DNA from: Gaiellasilicea sp033857955
GTDB lineage: Bacteria; Actinomycetota; Thermoleophilia; Gaiellales; Gaiellaceae
Reading direction: 5' to 3'
Length of the DNA: 64,000 bases
Assembly (NCBI GenBank): GCA_033857955.1
Contig: JAWVCW010000019.1
Span: 1-64,000 of the forward strand
Shown: one piece after another, positions 23,363 to 31,558 of the stretch
Layout of the letters: each line of letters opens with the position of its first letter
Position numbering within the stretch: the stretch's first letter is position 1
Notes under the pieces: model-generated
Database searches by the model: none
What the model was told of the DNA's origin: nothing
The model's input: the letters and a program-made list of their open reading frames with translations, nothing else
Made by a program: the position numbers and the translations under genes

Positions 23363-24693
23363 TGAGCGAATCTACTCGCCTGCACGCGGTGCGCGCTCGC
23401 GATCTCGCCCTCGTCTGCACGCACGAGCGCACCGCCGCGGACGACGAGCTCGCCGCCGACGTAGAGCCGGTCGACGCGGTGCGGGCCGGCGAAGACGAGG
23501 CCGGCCACGGGATCCGCGGCGCCGCCCAACTCGAGCCCGTCCGTCGCCCACACGGCGAGGTCTGCGCACTTCCCCGGCTCGATCGAGCCGATGTCGTCGC
23601 GCCCGAGCACCTCGGCGCCGCCGCGGGTCCCCAGCCGGAGCGCCTCGCGCGCCGTCATCGCCCGCGGTCCGCCACGCCCGCGCGCAACGAGGAGCGCCTG
23701 CTTGACCTCGTTGAAGAGATGACTCCGCTCGTTCGAAGCCGAGCCGTCGACCCCGAGCCCGACCCGAACGCCGGCGTCGGTCATCGCCCGCACCGGGGCG
23801 ACGCCCGCGCCGAGCCGGAGGTTCGACGTCGGGCAGTGGGCGACGCCGGTACCCGTCTCGGCGAAGCGCCCGATCTCGGCCTCCGAGAGGTGGACGCAAT
23901 GCGCGCACCAGACGTCGTCGTCCAGCCAGCCGAGGCTGTCGAGGTACTCGACCGGGGTGCAACCGTGCAGCTCCTGGCAGTACGCCTCCTCGTCCATCGT
24001 CTCCGCGAGGTGGGTGTGCAGCGGCAGGCCCAGCCGTCGCGCGAGCTCCGCGGACTCGGTCATCAGCCGGCCGGTGACCGAGAAGGGCGAGCAGGGTGCG
24101 ACGGCGATCTGGACGTGCGCGCCCGGGCCACTCTCGTGCAGCTGACTCGCGAGGCGCTCCGTGTCGGCGAGCACCGCGTCGATCTCCTCAACCAGCTCGT
24201 CGGGGGGCAGCCCTCCGTCGGAGACCCCGAGGTCCATCGAGCCGCGCGAGGCGACGATCCGGCAGCCGAGCTCGCGTGCGGCCTGCACCTCCGCCTCGAC
24301 AAGCCACTCGCGGCCGCGCGGGAAGACGTAGTGATGGTCGAAGACGGTCGTGCAGCCCGAGAGCATCAGCTCCGCGATCCCGGTCCGCGCCGCCGCGTAT
24401 TCCGCGTCAGCGTCGATCCTGGCCCAGGTCGGGTAGAGCTCCACGAGCCATTCGAAGAGCGTCGCCTGCTGGGCCCGGGCGCGCGTGAGCGTCTGGTAGA
24501 GGTGGTGGTGCGTGTTGACGAGGCCGGGCGTGACGACCGCGCCGCCGAGGTTTGTGCGCTCCTCCGCGTCGGGCGGCTCGCCCGTCCCGACTTCGATCAC
24601 GAGGCCGTCCTCGATCAGGATCCAGCCGTCAGCGTGCTCGGTTCCTGCGTCGTCCACGGTGAGAACGTGCGCGTCGGCGAGCAGGGACTTCAT
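23359..24693 (-). CDS. 8-oxoguanine deaminase-type amidohydrolase
   Basis: A 444-residue metal-dependent deaminase. Motifs: VTPGLVNTHHHLYQTLTRA (metal histidines), LPLHTHLAETMDEE, CAHCVHLSEAEI, GVAHCPTSNLRLG and GLGVDGSASNE (metal aspartate). The context of urate catabolism and the long match to the 8-oxoguanine deaminase wording favour 8-oxoguanine to urate; 5'-deoxyadenosine/SAH deaminases are the alternative. ATG 24693 is chosen as the first residue of the domain and lies 8 nt after TACGGT. It is the first gene of the leftward operon. Confidence 0.88.
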   Translation of the reverse strand: MKSLLADAHVLTVDDAGTEHADGWILIEDGLVIEVGTGEPPDAEERTNLGGAVVTPGLVNTHHHLYQTLTRARAQQATLFEWLVELYPTWARIDADAEYAAARTGIAELMLSGCTTVFDHHYVFPRGREWLVEAEVQAARELGCRIVASRGSMDLGVSDGGLPPDELVEEIDAVLADTERLASQLHESGPGAHVQIAVAPCSPFSVTGRLMTESAELARRLGLPLHTHLAETMDEEAYCQELHGCTPVEYLDSLGWLDDDVWCAHCVHLSEAEIGRFAETGTGVAHCPTSNLRLGAGVAPVRAMTDAGVRVGLGVDGSASNERSHLFNEVKQALLVARGRGGPRAMTAREALRLGTRGGAEVLGRDDIGSIEPGKCADLAVWATDGLELGGAADPVAGLVFAGPHRVDRLYVGGELVVRGGALVRADEGEIASAHRVQASRFAQ

Positions 24694-24701
24694 GCCCGCG
24701 T

Positions 24702-24711
24702 ACCGTATCTT
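24702..24711. promoter_or_regulatory. Overlapping divergent -10 boxes between urate and xanthine operons
   Basis: TATCTT (24706-24711) ends 7 nt before GTG 24719 of the xanthine dehydrogenase operon. On the other strand TACGGT (24707 to 24702) ends 8 nt before ATG 24693. The whole spacer is only 25 bp, so both operons would be leaderless and co-controlled. Confidence 0.5.
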
Positions 24712-24718
24712 TGCGAGC

Positions 24719-25510
24719 GTGGAGGTCATCACCCCGCGCACGCTCGACGAGGCGCTTCGGCTGAAGTCGGAGCGGCCCGACGCACGCCCGATCGCGGGCG
24801 GCACCGACCTACTCGTCGAGCTGAACTTCGATCGAACGCGGCCCGAGACGATCCTCAATCTGGCCGAGGTCGAGGAGCTGAAGGGCTGGACGCGGGAGAA
24901 CGGCTCTCTCCGCCTCGCTGCGGGCTTGACCTACACCGAGGCGATGCAGCGGGAGCTCGCCGAGCTCCTCCCTGCGCTCGCGGAGGCTTCTCGCACCGTC
25001 GGCTCGCCGCAGATTCGCAACCGCGGCACGATCGGAGGCAATCTCGGCACCGCCTCGCCTGCCGGCGACGCGCACCCGCCGCTCCTGGTGGAGGGCGCGA
25101 CCGTCGAGATCGGCAGCGTCCGCGGCGTGCGCGCCCTGCCGCTCACCGAGTTCTTCCTCGGCCCGAAGCGGAACGCGCTCGCAGACGACGAGCTCGTGCT
25201 CGCGGTGCGCATCGACCCGAGCGGGCAGCCGCAGACGTTCATGAAGGTCGGGCCGAGGAACGCGATGGTGATCGCCGTCTGCTCCCTCGCGGTCCTGGCC
25301 GACCGCGAGCGCGGCGAGCTCCGAGCCGCCTACGGTTCCGCGGGGCCGATCCCGGCGCTCGTGACCGCGCCGCTCGATACGCGTGCGGACTTCCCCGAGC
25401 TCGTTGCGGCTGCCGCGAGTCCGATCGACGACGTCCGAGGCACGGCCGCCTACCGCCGCCACGCACTGCGTGTGCTCACGAAGCGGGCGCTGGATCGGGT
25501 GCTCGTATGA
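24719..25510 (+). CDS. Xanthine dehydrogenase, FAD-binding subunit
   Basis: A 263-residue FAD-binding medium subunit of the xanthine dehydrogenase/CO dehydrogenase family. FAD motifs: PIAGGTDLLVELNF, SPQIRNRGTIGGNLGTASPAGD and RNAMVIAVCSLAV. It passes electrons from the 2Fe-2S subunit to NAD+ or another acceptor. GTG 24719 is chosen by TATCTT-N7-GTG; it is ATGA-coupled to the Fe-S subunit. First gene of the three-gene operon. Confidence 0.93.
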   Translation: MEVITPRTLDEALRLKSERPDARPIAGGTDLLVELNFDRTRPETILNLAEVEELKGWTRENGSLRLAAGLTYTEAMQRELAELLPALAEASRTVGSPQIRNRGTIGGNLGTASPAGDAHPPLLVEGATVEIGSVRGVRALPLTEFFLGPKRNALADDELVLAVRIDPSGQPQTFMKVGPRNAMVIAVCSLAVLADRERGELRAAYGSAGPIPALVTAPLDTRADFPELVAAAASPIDDVRGTAAYRRHALRVLTKRALDRVLV

Positions 25511-25962
25511 AGATCCGATTGACCGTCAACGGGGAAGCGCGCGAGGCGGACGTCTGGGCGGGCGAAAGCCTGTTGACGACGCTGCGCGACGCGCTCAGCC
25601 TGCCCGGCTCGAAGAATGCATGTGAGCAAGGCGAATGCGGCTCGTGCTCCGTGCTCCTCGACGGGGAGCTCGTCTGCGCCTGCCTCGTCCTCGCGGCACA
25701 GGCGGACGGCCATCAGGTGACGACGGTTGAAGGGTTGCGCTCCGAGGAAGGACTGCACCGCGTGCAGCAGGCGTTCGTCGACGCGGGCGCCGTCCAGTGC
25801 GGTTTCTGCACCCCCGGGCTCGTCGTCGCGACGGCGGCCCTACTCGCGCGCGTCCCTGATCCCAGCGACGACGTGATCCGCGAGGAGCTCTCGGGGAACC
25901 TCTGCCGCTGTACCGGCTACGCCAAGATCTTCGACGCCGTCCGCCTCGCCGCCCGCGCATGA
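25507..25962 (+). CDS. Xanthine dehydrogenase, 2Fe-2S subunit
   Basis: A 151-residue small subunit with two [2Fe-2S] clusters: the ferredoxin-type site CEQGECGSCSVLLDGELVCAC and the helical site CGFCTPG...GNLCRCTGY. It moves electrons from the molybdenum subunit to FAD. It overlaps both neighbours by ATGA. Confidence 0.96.
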   Translation: MKIRLTVNGEAREADVWAGESLLTTLRDALSLPGSKNACEQGECGSCSVLLDGELVCACLVLAAQADGHQVTTVEGLRSEEGLHRVQQAFVDAGAVQCGFCTPGLVVATAALLARVPDPSDDVIREELSGNLCRCTGYAKIFDAVRLAARA

Positions 25963-28196
25963 CGACCACGGAGCAGCAACAGGCACAGCTGCGGCGCGCA
26001 CGCGTCGGTGACCGAGGGACGCGCCACGACGCGACGCCGAAGGTAACCGGAGAGTTCGCCTACTCGAGCGACCTGAACTCGGCCGGGATGCTCTGGGGGG
26101 TCACGGTCCGGAGCCCGCACGCGCATGCCAGGATCGTCGAGCTCGACATCTCGCAGGCGGTGCGGATGGCCGGCGTGCACGCTGTGCTCACGCACGCCGA
26201 CGTACCGGGCCAGAAGACGTACGGCCTCGAGTTCGCGGACCAGCCGGTGCTCGCCGCCGACCGCGTCCGCTACTACGGCGAGCCGGTCGCGCTCGTCGCC
26301 GCCGAGGAGCCCGAGCAGGCGCGCCGTGCAGCCGCCGCGGTCCGCGTCGAGTACGAGGTGCTCGAGGCGGTGACCGACATGGAGCTCGCGACCGAGCAGC
26401 CCCCGCTCCACCCCGACCGGCCGACGATGGCGCACGGCTACCGCGACGACAAGCGGCCGAACGTCGTCCGCCACATGGTCATCAGCCATGGCGATCCGGA
26501 TGCCGAGGGCGACGTTGCCGTGAGCGGCGTCTACGACATCGGCATCCAGGATCAGGCCTTTCTGGGGCCCGAGTCGGGGCTCGCGGTCCCGGACGGCGAG
26601 GGCGGCATCGATATCTATGTCGCGACGCAGTGGCTGCACGTCGATCGCGACCAGGTCGCGCCGTGCCTCGGTCTCGCGCCCGACCTGGTGCGCATCCACC
26701 TCGCCGGCGTCGGCGGTGCCTTCGGCGGTCGCGAGGACCTCTCGATGCAGATCCACGGCGCGATGCTCGCACTGCACACGAAGCGCCCGGTGAAGATCGT
26801 CTACAACCGCGAGGAGTCGTTCTTCGGCCATGTGCACCGCCACCCGGCTCGCATCTGGTGCGAGCATCGCGCGACGCGGGCGGGGGAGCTCGTGAACGTG
26901 CGGATGAGGATCCTGCTCGACGGAGGAGCCTACGCGTCGAGCTCGACCGCGGTGACGTCGAATGCCGCCGCGTTCGCGGTCGGTCCCTACCGGGTCGCAA
27001 ACGCGCTGATCGAGTCGACCTGCGTCTACACGAACAACCCCCCCTGCGGCGCCATGCGCGGCTTCGGGGCAGTCCAGACGTGCTTCGCCTCCGAGGCGCA
27101 GATGGACAAGCTCGCGGCCGAGCTAGCGATCGACCCCGTCGAGCTGCGGCTCCTCAACGCACTGGCTCCCGGCGACGTGCTCCCGACCGGACAGCCGATC
27201 GAGGGCTCGCTGCCGGTGGCGGAGGTGATCCGCCAGGCCGCGGCATTGCCCGTGCCCAAGCCCCTGGCGTTGCCGCGCGCTGCGATCCGGCTTCCCGGAG
27301 GGGCCGGGAACACGACACGCGGCGAGGGCGTGCGCCGCGGCGTCGGCTTCGCAGTCGGCTACAAGAACATCTGCTACTCCGAGGGCTTCGACGACTTCGC
27401 GGCCGCGCGGGTGATCCTGCGGGCAGACGGATCTGCAGAGGTCCACTGCGCCGCGGCCGAGGTCGGGCAGGGCGTCACCGATGTGATCCTGCAGGTCGCG
27501 CGTACCGAACTCGGCACCGACGACGTCACACTCGCGCCGCCCGGGACGTCGAGTGTCGCCTCCGCCGGCTCTGCCTCGGCCTCGCGCATGACCTGGATGG
27601 CGGCGGGCGCCGTGCGCGACGCCTGCAGGGCCGCGCTGGAGGAGCAGAAGCGCACTGCAGTTGAAGGCGGAGCCACCGACGTGGACGTCGAGCGCATTTA
27701 CCGCCACCTGCACACGACGCCGCTCGATCCGCAGACCGGCCAGATCACCGGCGACCGTGCCCACGTGTCCTTCGCGGTGGCGGCGATGCGCGTCGTCGCG
27801 GAAGTCGACGTCGACCTCGGCCTCTCGCGGATCGTCTGGATCGGCACCGCGCAGGATGTCGGCAGGGCAATCAACCCGCTCGCAGTCGAAGGGCAGATCG
27901 AGGGCGGCATTGCGCAGGGTCTCGGACTCGCGTTGATGGAGGAGATCCGCACCCGTGACGGGTTGATCACGAACGCGAGCTTCACGGATTATCTGATTCC
28001 CACCACGCTCGACATGCCGCCGGTCGCGATCGTGTTGATCGAGGATCCGGAGCCCGACGCCCCATACGGCGTCAAGGGTGTCGGGGAGCCGCCGACGGTC
28101 GTCTCGACCGCCGCGGTCGTCTCCGCCCTCCGTGCCGCGACCGGGCGCGAGCTAGCTCGCGTGCCTGTGCGCCCGGACGACATCTCAGGCGTCTGA
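25959..28196 (+). CDS. Xanthine dehydrogenase, molybdopterin-binding subunit
   Basis: A 745-residue catalytic subunit that hydroxylates purines such as hypoxanthine and xanthine to urate, feeding the divergent urate operon. Motifs: GVGGAFGGRED and CGAMRGFGAVQ for the cofactor, and near the C-terminus YGVKGVGEPPTV with the catalytic glutamate. The rest is colinear with XdhA-type large subunits (AEVGQGVTDVILQVARTELG). No accessory XdhC gene is seen in the window. Confidence 0.92.
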   Translation: MTTTEQQQAQLRRARVGDRGTRHDATPKVTGEFAYSSDLNSAGMLWGVTVRSPHAHARIVELDISQAVRMAGVHAVLTHADVPGQKTYGLEFADQPVLAADRVRYYGEPVALVAAEEPEQARRAAAAVRVEYEVLEAVTDMELATEQPPLHPDRPTMAHGYRDDKRPNVVRHMVISHGDPDAEGDVAVSGVYDIGIQDQAFLGPESGLAVPDGEGGIDIYVATQWLHVDRDQVAPCLGLAPDLVRIHLAGVGGAFGGREDLSMQIHGAMLALHTKRPVKIVYNREESFFGHVHRHPARIWCEHRATRAGELVNVRMRILLDGGAYASSSTAVTSNAAAFAVGPYRVANALIESTCVYTNNPPCGAMRGFGAVQTCFASEAQMDKLAAELAIDPVELRLLNALAPGDVLPTGQPIEGSLPVAEVIRQAAALPVPKPLALPRAAIRLPGGAGNTTRGEGVRRGVGFAVGYKNICYSEGFDDFAAARVILRADGSAEVHCAAAEVGQGVTDVILQVARTELGTDDVTLAPPGTSSVASAGSASASRMTWMAAGAVRDACRAALEEQKRTAVEGGATDVDVERIYRHLHTTPLDPQTGQITGDRAHVSFAVAAMRVVAEVDVDLGLSRIVWIGTAQDVGRAINPLAVEGQIEGGIAQGLGLALMEEIRTRDGLITNASFTDYLIPTTLDMPPVAIVLIEDPEPDAPYGVKGVGEPPTVVSTAAVVSALRAATGRELARVPVRPDDISGV

Positions 28197-28245
28197 TTCG
28201 TCGGCATCCGGCGGCTCAGTCCGGTCGGTGCTGCGGGGCCCGCTT

Positions 28246-28288
28246 CAGGGTCTGTCTGCCGGTCGCCGGCGACGCCCCGTAAACCCTG
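28246..28288. terminator. Nested inverted repeat between convergent genes
   Basis: CAGGGT (28246-28251) pairs with ACCCTG (28283-28288) and encloses a GTCGC/GCGAC dyad. It lies in the spacer between the xanthine dehydrogenase and EamA-like genes and may terminate both. Pairing is moderate. Confidence 0.4.
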
Positions 28289-28741
28289 CTAGCGCCGGAG
28301 CGCCAGCACGGCGCCGACGGCGAGCAGGAGCACACCGAGGACGCGCGGCCGGCTGAGCGCGACCTGTTCGACGCCGAAGAGCCCGTACCGGTCGATCACG
28401 ACGCCCATGGCAAGCTGGCCCGCGATCAGCAGGCCGATCGTCGCCGCCGCCCCGAGCCGCGGCGTGACGACGGTGATCGTGAGCACGACGACCACCCCCA
28501 TACCGCCCCCGCCGATCCAGTACCACCACGGTGAGCGCAACGCGTCCCCGAAGCCGGCCAGGCTCTGCCGCAGGACGACGAGGATGACGATCGCGACGAG
28601 CGTCGAGAAGAGCAGGTTGGCGGCAAGTGCCTCGAAGGAGCCGATCCGCTCGCCGAAGCGGCCCATCACGGCGACCTGGATCGAGCCCGCGAGGCCGGCC
28701 ACGAGGGCGAGCGATGCGGCGGCGGCGGTCCCTCCTCCCAT
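28289..28741 (-). CDS. DMT-superfamily membrane protein (YdcZ/DUF606-like)
   Basis: A 150-residue protein with five hydrophobic helices (AAASLALVAGLAGSIQVAVM, LLFSTLVAIVILVVL, IGLLIAGQLAMGVVIDRYG, LGVLLLAVGAVLAL). This is half the size of full drug/metabolite transporters and matches YdcZ-type proteins that work as dimers. The start ATG 28741 follows a TATAGC box by 10 nt. Substrate unknown. Confidence 0.8.
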   Translation of the reverse strand: MGGGTAAAASLALVAGLAGSIQVAVMGRFGERIGSFEALAANLLFSTLVAIVILVVLRQSLAGFGDALRSPWWYWIGGGGMGVVVVLTITVVTPRLGAAATIGLLIAGQLAMGVVIDRYGLFGVEQVALSRPRVLGVLLLAVGAVLALRR

Positions 28742-28795
28742 GCCGGACGAAGCTATACGCTCCGGCCACTTCGAGTTCAAAGGAGCCGCCGACCG

Positions 28796-29074
28796 ATGGT
28801 CCGAGCCTTCGTCCTCTACGAGTCCGAGCCCGACCCCGACCGCTACGAGCAGCATGCCGAGCTGTGCCGGCAGGTCCCCGGCGGGACGTTCCGGCACGGC
28901 CGTGTGTTCGGCTCGCCGATGGGTGAGCCGAAGTACGCCTACTACGCCGAATGGGAGTTCGAGTCCCGCGACGCGTTCAAGGAGGCGGCTCGCACGCCCG
29001 AGTTCGCGGCGACAGGCAAGGACGCGATGGAGATGGGCGTCCCGTTCCACGTCCTTTTCGCAGACGTTGGCTGA
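28796..29074 (+). CDS. EthD-like dimeric alpha-beta barrel protein
   Basis: A 92-residue protein with ferredoxin-like features: FVLYESEPDPDRYEQHAELC at the start and the FKEAARTPEFAATGKDAMEM helix. This fits the EthD family of small proteins linked to ring or lactone degradation. A clear AAAGGAG lies upstream of the ATG. It overlaps the following crotonase by 8 bp, so the two are co-translated. Confidence 0.72.
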   Translation: MVRAFVLYESEPDPDRYEQHAELCRQVPGGTFRHGRVFGSPMGEPKYAYYAEWEFESRDAFKEAARTPEFAATGKDAMEMGVPFHVLFADVG

Positions 29075-29879
29075 GCCCGACTCGCCCCGTCCGCTGCCGC
29101 CGGACGAGCTCGGGTTCGAGCGGATCGTCTACGAGAAGACGCCGCCGCGGGCGACGGTGACCCTCAACCGGCCGGAGGTCTTGAACGCCTTCGACTTCCG
29201 GATGCTGCGCGAGCTGGCGCGGGCCTTCGAGGACGCCTCCTGGGACGACGAGATCCGCGTCGTCGTCGTCACCGGCACGGGCCGGGCCTTCTGCGTGGGG
29301 GCCGACCTTCGCGCCTGGGGCGAGGACCTGCTCGGGAACTCGAAGGAGTACTGGAAGTGGTTCGGGGCGTTCATGGACATGCACAACCGGCTGCGCGAGA
29401 TCGGCAAGCCGACACTTGCCCGCGTTAACGGGATCGCCGTCGGCGGCGGCAACGAGCTCCAGATGGCGTGCGACCTCGCGGTGATGGTCGACGACGCCTT
29501 CATCCGCCACGTCGGGCTCGAGCACGGCTCGGTGCCTGCGGGCGGCGCGACCCAGTGGCTGCCGATCATGATCGGCGACCGCCGGGCGCGAGAGATGATC
29601 CTGCTCTGCGACGAGGTGCCCGCGGCGCAGGCCGCCGAGTGGGGACTCGTCAACTGGGCTGTCCCGGCCGCCGAGCTCGACGCGAAAGTGGACGAGCTCG
29701 TCGAGAAGCTCGCCGGCAAGCTGCCCGAGACGACGCGTTATGCGAAGCAGCAGCTGAACTGGTGGCGCGACATCTCGTGGCACGAGACGGTGGGCCACGC
29801 CCGCGACTGGCTGGCGCTGTCGATGCACGGCGACGAGGCGCAGGATGCGATCAGGCGCTTCCTCGACCGCAAGGGTTAG
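29067..29879 (+). CDS. Enoyl-CoA hydratase/isomerase family protein (crotonase)
   Basis: A 270-residue crotonase-fold acyl-CoA enzyme. Oxyanion-hole motifs GRAFCVGADLRAWG and NGIAVGGGNELQMACDLAV are present; GLEHGSVPAGGATQWLP is the second catalytic segment, resembling ring-opening hydrolases as well as hydratases. It starts at TTG 29067, overlapping the EthD-like gene. It may handle an aromatic or alicyclic CoA ester beside paaG; the exact reaction is not clear. Confidence 0.85.
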   Translation: MAEPDSPRPLPPDELGFERIVYEKTPPRATVTLNRPEVLNAFDFRMLRELARAFEDASWDDEIRVVVVTGTGRAFCVGADLRAWGEDLLGNSKEYWKWFGAFMDMHNRLREIGKPTLARVNGIAVGGGNELQMACDLAVMVDDAFIRHVGLEHGSVPAGGATQWLPIMIGDRRAREMILLCDEVPAAQAAEWGLVNWAVPAAELDAKVDELVEKLAGKLPETTRYAKQQLNWWRDISWHETVGHARDWLALSMHGDEAQDAIRRFLDRKG

Positions 29880-29882
29880 GGT
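29877..29882 (+). promoter_or_regulatory. -10 box TAGGGT overlapping the crotonase stop
   Basis: The TAG stop of the upstream gene starts TAGGGT, followed by CGGCGC (6 nt) and the ATG of paaG. It implies an independent leaderless paaG transcript. Confidence 0.45.
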
Positions 29883-29888
29883 CGGCGC

Positions 29889-30659
29889 ATGAGCGAGGTG
29901 CTGACGTCTCGGGAGGGTGCGGTACTCACGATCACCCTGAACCGGCCGGAGGTCTTCAACGCGTTCAACGCCGCCCTACACGCGGCGCTTCGAGCGGCTC
30001 TGGAAGAGGCTGCGGACCCTGAAATCCGGGCGGTCGTGATCACGGGCGCAGGCCGCGGCTTCTGCGCCGGGCAGGACCTGAAGGAGTTCCGGGAGGTCTC
30101 CGGTTCGATCCGCGAGCGGCTCGAGCAGACCTACCATCCGAACATCCGCCTGATCCGCGGACTCGAGAAGCCGGTGATCGCGGCCGTGAACGGGCCGTGC
30201 GCCGGCGCCGGGCTGTCGCTCGCCGCTGCCTGCGACATCCGGATCGCCGCCGACGTGGCGACGTTCGTCCCCGGCTTCATCGGGATCGGGCTCGTTCCCG
30301 ACTCCGGCGGCTCGTGGTTCATCCACCGCCTGCTCGGCTTTGCCCGCGCCTTCGAGTGGATGACCTCCAACAGGAAGCTGACGGCGTCCGAGGCGCACGC
30401 CTGGGGGCTCATCTCGGAGGTCGTCGATGCCGAGCAGCTCACGGCGCGCGTCGCCCAGCTCGCGGGGATGTACGCAGACCTTCCGACCCGCGGCGTCGGG
30501 CTGACGAAGCGGTTGTTCGACCACGCGTACACAGCGTCTCTCGACGAGCAGCTCGAGCTGGAAGCCGAGCTGCAGCAGGAGGCGACCGGAACCGCCGACT
30601 TCGTTGAAGGCGTGACCGCGTTCCTCGAGAAGCGAGCGCCGCGCTTCAGCGGCAGCTAG
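29889..30659 (+). CDS. paaG: 1,2-epoxyphenylacetyl-CoA isomerase-like crotonase PaaG
   Basis: A 256-residue crotonase. The motifs GAGRGFCAGQDLKEF, NGPCAGAGLSLAAACDIRIA and LVPDSGGSWFIHRLLG are those of PaaG, where aspartate replaces the usual second catalytic glutamate (PDSGG). PaaG turns ring-1,2-epoxyphenylacetyl-CoA into the oxepin form after PaaABC(D)E acts. The paaABCD genes lie 5-7 kb downstream. The 3' end overlaps a convergent gene by 4 bp. Confidence 0.88.
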   Translation: MSEVLTSREGAVLTITLNRPEVFNAFNAALHAALRAALEEAADPEIRAVVITGAGRGFCAGQDLKEFREVSGSIRERLEQTYHPNIRLIRGLEKPVIAAVNGPCAGAGLSLAAACDIRIAADVATFVPGFIGIGLVPDSGGSWFIHRLLGFARAFEWMTSNRKLTASEAHAWGLISEVVDAEQLTARVAQLAGMYADLPTRGVGLTKRLFDHAYTASLDEQLELEAELQQEATGTADFVEGVTAFLEKRAPRFSGS

Positions 30660-31558
30660 GCCTGCCCGCACGCGCCGCAGAACGGCGCGCCGATCCGCCT
30701 GGGCGCGGCGCAGTGGGCGCAGGGCGCCTGCACCTCGCGGCCGCAGCCCTCGCACCGCTCGCTGTCCTCCACGGGGAATCCGCAGTACGGGCACTGCCGG
30801 TGGCGGACCCGCCGTAAGGGAAGCCGCCGCGCGAGATAGCGCTGGAGCAGCCAGAAGGCGACGATCGTCGCGGCTGCGCCGATCACTGCGAGGAGCAAGA
30901 TGCCGGCGTCGAACGGGTCGAAGTAGTCGGTCAGGTAGTCGATCGCGACCACGAAGGCGAAGACGGTCGCGAACAGGACGACCGAGAGCGAGAGCGGGAA
31001 CCAGCGGGAGCCCTTGTCGCGCAGCCTCGTGAGCAGCAGGTACCCGGTAAGGACGAAGAGGGCCGATGCGGCGGCCCGCAGGAGGAAGATCACCAGCTCC
31101 TGCCGGTCGTGCCGTTTGTCGACGTCACGATTCAGGCGGTCCTGCGCGGCGGTCGCGGCCGGCCGGGCGGCGACTTCGGCGCGTGTCGCCGCCTCCTTGT
31201 CGGCCCGCGCCCGGTCGAACGCTGCCCCGGCGATGCGATACCGCGCGCGAAGCGCGCCGGCGGGGTCGCCGGCGTCGAGCGCAGTGCGATACGCCTCGCG
31301 CCGCAGCTCGAGCTCGTCCCGTGTCCGGCGCACCGCCACCTCTGCCCGGAAGCGGCGCTGCTGTGCCCGGTCGAGACTGCGGATCGACTGCAGCTCGGTC
31401 GCCGATGGCCCCCGCAGCGGCATCGCCGCCCGAACGCGGTCGTCGATCTCCTGGTAGGCCCAGATGCCTCCGATCAGGAGGAAGCCTGCGAGCACGAGAG
31501 CGAGCAGCTTCTCGCTCTTCGTGGTCTGGAGTTGCTCGACGTCGAGCTCGGCGCTCAT
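30656..31558 (-). CDS. Zinc-ribbon membrane protein of unknown function
   Basis: A 300-residue protein with one hydrophobic helix near residue 20, a charged coiled-coil-like stretch (about 55-150) and three more helices (about 155-245). The C-terminus has two zinc ribbons (CPYC...CEGC and CAHC...CGAC). It is translationally coupled (ATGA) to the selenoprotein-W-like gene. It is possibly a membrane scaffold or redox partner; no enzyme domain is seen. Confidence 0.75.
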   Translation of the reverse strand: MSAELDVEQLQTTKSEKLLALVLAGFLLIGGIWAYQEIDDRVRAAMPLRGPSATELQSIRSLDRAQQRRFRAEVAVRRTRDELELRREAYRTALDAGDPAGALRARYRIAGAAFDRARADKEAATRAEVAARPAATAAQDRLNRDVDKRHDRQELVIFLLRAAASALFVLTGYLLLTRLRDKGSRWFPLSLSVVLFATVFAFVVAIDYLTDYFDPFDAGILLLAVIGAAATIVAFWLLQRYLARRLPLRRVRHRQCPYCGFPVEDSERCEGCGREVQAPCAHCAAPRRIGAPFCGACGQA

